A stretch of DNA of 64,000 bases from Lepidostoma basale (lineage: Eukaryota; Arthropoda; Insecta; Trichoptera; Lepidostomatidae), in assembly GCA_022606425.2 (NCBI GenBank), contig JAHDVF020000739.1, positions 682,001-746,000 of the forward strand. Reading direction: 5' to 3'. Shown one piece after another: positions 62,575 to 64,000 of this stretch (the first letter of the stretch is position 1; every line of letters starts with the position of its first letter). The notes below the pieces were generated by a model that saw only the letters and a list, made by a program, of their open reading frames with translations, was not told the origin of the DNA and searched no databases. Position numbers and translations under genes: made by a program.

Positions 62575-62755
62575 ATATAGGTACAAGAAAGGTGCACCCA
62601 CTTGTGGTGTTATTATAATACCCAGCAGCCCTGGATGGACACAAAATCGACCAAACCTTCCGCAACAATAGAAAGAAAAAGAGAAAGATGCCCCTTTTAG
62701 CGCCATCTTTAAAATATTTATACATAGTAATTTCTTCGTAGTTTTAAATTCCACT
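62575..62755 (-). repeat. Repeat O copy
   Basis: Matches 41995-42180: TGTTATTATAATACCCAGCA, GACCAAACCTTCCGCAACAA, TAGCGCCATCTTTAAAATAT. In both copies one minus frame reads CxGRFGR then a GxITP/GCYNN segment, so it may come from a coding sequence. Confidence 0.5.
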
Positions 62756-62867
62756 TAGATTAAGTATATAATTTTAGTTAATACATACTACATATTTTTT
62801 AAATTGAATTATTTTATATTATTCATTTGCAATGATATCAACCATGAATTATCAAATAACTAACTAA

Positions 62868-63315
62868 CCATCACGCATTCTCCCCGAAGGGGTAGGCTGA
62901 AAGAATGCACTGCAACACTTTTCTTTCCTGACATATTTCTCTCGCTTCCTCAACATTCATAAATCGTGTCATGCACGCGCGTCGATTTCTCTGACTGGCC
63001 GACATTCAATCTTCTTCTATTTCTAGTTTCAATTACATCGTTTACATATAATTTTTTTACCATTCTTTCTTCATTCATTCATTCATTCCATGTGTCCAAA
63101 CCATCTTAATGATCGTTTCATTATTTTGTTCATTCGCACCGCATTCACTTCTTATATTTTCATTCGAGACTCTATCATACACAGAGTTTCACACATGCGT
63201 CTAAAAGATTTAATTTCTACTGCATTTATTCTACTTTCATCCTTCTTTTTCCATGCTTCGCTTCCATACATAAGGGTCGGTACAAGAACACCATTGTGCA
63301 CTGCTATTTTAGCTT
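62868..63315 (-). pseudogene. LINE-A copy ('SECGAN' subfamily)
   Basis: Minus strand: HNGVLVPTLMYGSEAWKKKD, ESRINAVEIKSFRRMCETLC, VSNENIRSECGANEQN, WFGHMEXMNEERMVKKLYVN and CMTRFMNVEEAREICQERK, ending in the LINE-A terminus at 62870 with AACTAACTAACCATCACGCA. Confidence 0.7.
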
Positions 63316-63535
63316 TTTTGGATAGGTTTCAAATAACAACATCAATATATTGAGTTTTCTTGGCGTTGATACGAAGATTAATACATAAAATAAATATGTT
63401 ATAGTGTTCTTGTGTTTGTTGAATCGTTGTAAAATATATCAAAGTGTAAAAACAAATAAAAAGATTCACATGAAGACACAATAAAAAACACAAATGAATA
63501 AGTAATAATTCGTATTAGAGTTAGCGCAAATGTTC

Positions 63536-63705
63536 GTATGACCTCCCGGGGCCCGTAAGGAGGCCGGCCTTGCGGAGGGCCCCCCGAATATTGGCGGCCA
63601 GATGCTTATTGGCGAACACGTTCCCCGCCGGGGCCCCCGCCCCCCTAGCCAAGGTCGGCTCCAGCAACTGGGTCGCACACTCCGCACAGCGGGGCCATCT
63701 TCAGA
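63536..63705 (-). other. GC-rich island with an open frame
   Basis: The only strongly GC-rich patch (GGGGCCCGTAAGGAGGCCGG, CCGCCGGGGCCCCCGCCCCC). One minus frame reads ECATQLLEPTLARGAGAPAG, NVFANKHLAANIRGALRKAG and LLTGPGRSYEHLR-stop at about 63525. I do not recognise the protein; it could be an exon or a TE gag-like end. Confidence 0.3.
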
Positions 63706-63794
63706 ACTCAACTGACATTAATTAATTTGATCTCTACTACCAGCAAAGCAGAGTGAACCAGATGAAATAATAAGAAACCCTCAGACCACCAAGC

Positions 63795-64000
63795 AAACAA
63801 TTAATATAAATGAAAACGTCTGTCTTCTTGTACTTTTATAATATTTTAGATGGAATGACATGTTTACCATCATAAAACAACTACCAAATCCCATTCCAAC
63901 AATGTTTCCTACAGACGTAAGAGGAATAGCCATTAGAGCTGAACCTCTGTCAGGCCAGAAGATCCAAGTCCAAGCCCTTCTAAGGCATTATCAAAGTCCA
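63795..64000 (+). repeat. Foldback F interrupted by a jockey-like 3' UTR
   Basis: 63795-63865 (AAAACGTCTGTCTTCTTGTA, GATGGAATGACATGTTTA) and 63976-64000 (CCTTCTAAGGCATTATCAAA) are adjacent in other F copies. The 63866-63975 segment (ATCATAAAACAACTACCAAA, CAGACGTAAGAGGAATAGCC, GATCCAAGTCCAAG) is a short jockey-like LINE end. Confidence 0.7.

Overview
The window reads as nuclear DNA of an arthropod, most likely an insect. It is AT-rich, introns interrupt the one host gene, there are no bacterial-type operons, and almost everything else is decayed transposable elements (TEs) of kinds common in insect genomes. The order cannot be fixed from sequence alone; several LINE tails resemble families I know from Lepidoptera, but this is only a hint.

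Host gene. One convincing cellular gene is present: a secreted RNase T2 on the minus strand (6476-15649). Three exons join in phase across two introns (AG/T and A/AT codon splits) into a predicted 286-residue protein. It has a signal peptide, both catalytic boxes (IHGIWP and FWEHEWKKHGTC) and eight cysteines after the signal peptide. A TATAAAA box lies about 105 bp upstream of the start codon. The introns (5.3 and 3.0 kb) are packed with TEs.

TE landscape. The most abundant families are 5'-truncated non-LTR retrotransposon (LINE) ends. Labels used here: LINE-A, ending RPRKTWHDQINQ...GETA-stop with a (TTAG)n tail; LINE-B, a CR1/jockey-like 3' end with a (TTGAT)n tail; LINE-D, with WAGHVAR and a (GAA)n tail; LINE-H, with RRRYWRDHVERM; LINE-G; LINE-Q; a BovB-like family; and a jockey-like family with a WGYA...HIRKLQ segment. 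A tRNA-derived SINE appears in several copies and shares its 3' end with a LINE at 29075-29419. DNA transposons include a 416-bp hAT element with a perfect 8-bp target duplication, a PIF/Harbinger-like element, mariner-type remnants and several MITEs. A 4.1-kb Helitron (21926-26062) holds a helicase remnant and a three-copy 657-bp tandem array. Several foldback repeat families share a CUGANGA-stem-GAAAC core resembling the hammerhead ribozymes of Penelope-like elements.

Layout. 1-6.4 kb: TE fragments, hAT element, SINE. 6.4-15.7 kb: RNase T2 gene with TE-filled introns. 16-21.8 kb: LINE-B/G/A cluster with nested insertions. 21.9-26.1 kb: Helitron. 26-31 kb: LINE and foldback fragments. 31.2-33.6 kb: two decayed transposon-type proteins. 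34-47.7 kb: dense LINE-A/D/H mosaic. 47.9-49.3 kb: Harbinger-like element. 49.5-53.7 kb: LINE-D, possible LTR piece, and an RT with its FADD box split by LINE-B. 54-64 kb: foldbacks, MITEs, a jockey-like LINE, a 17-bp minisatellite and a small GC-rich patch. At least six insertions can be read as filled sites, most with target-site duplications, giving a relative chronology. I found no tRNA or rRNA gene and no CRISPR array.
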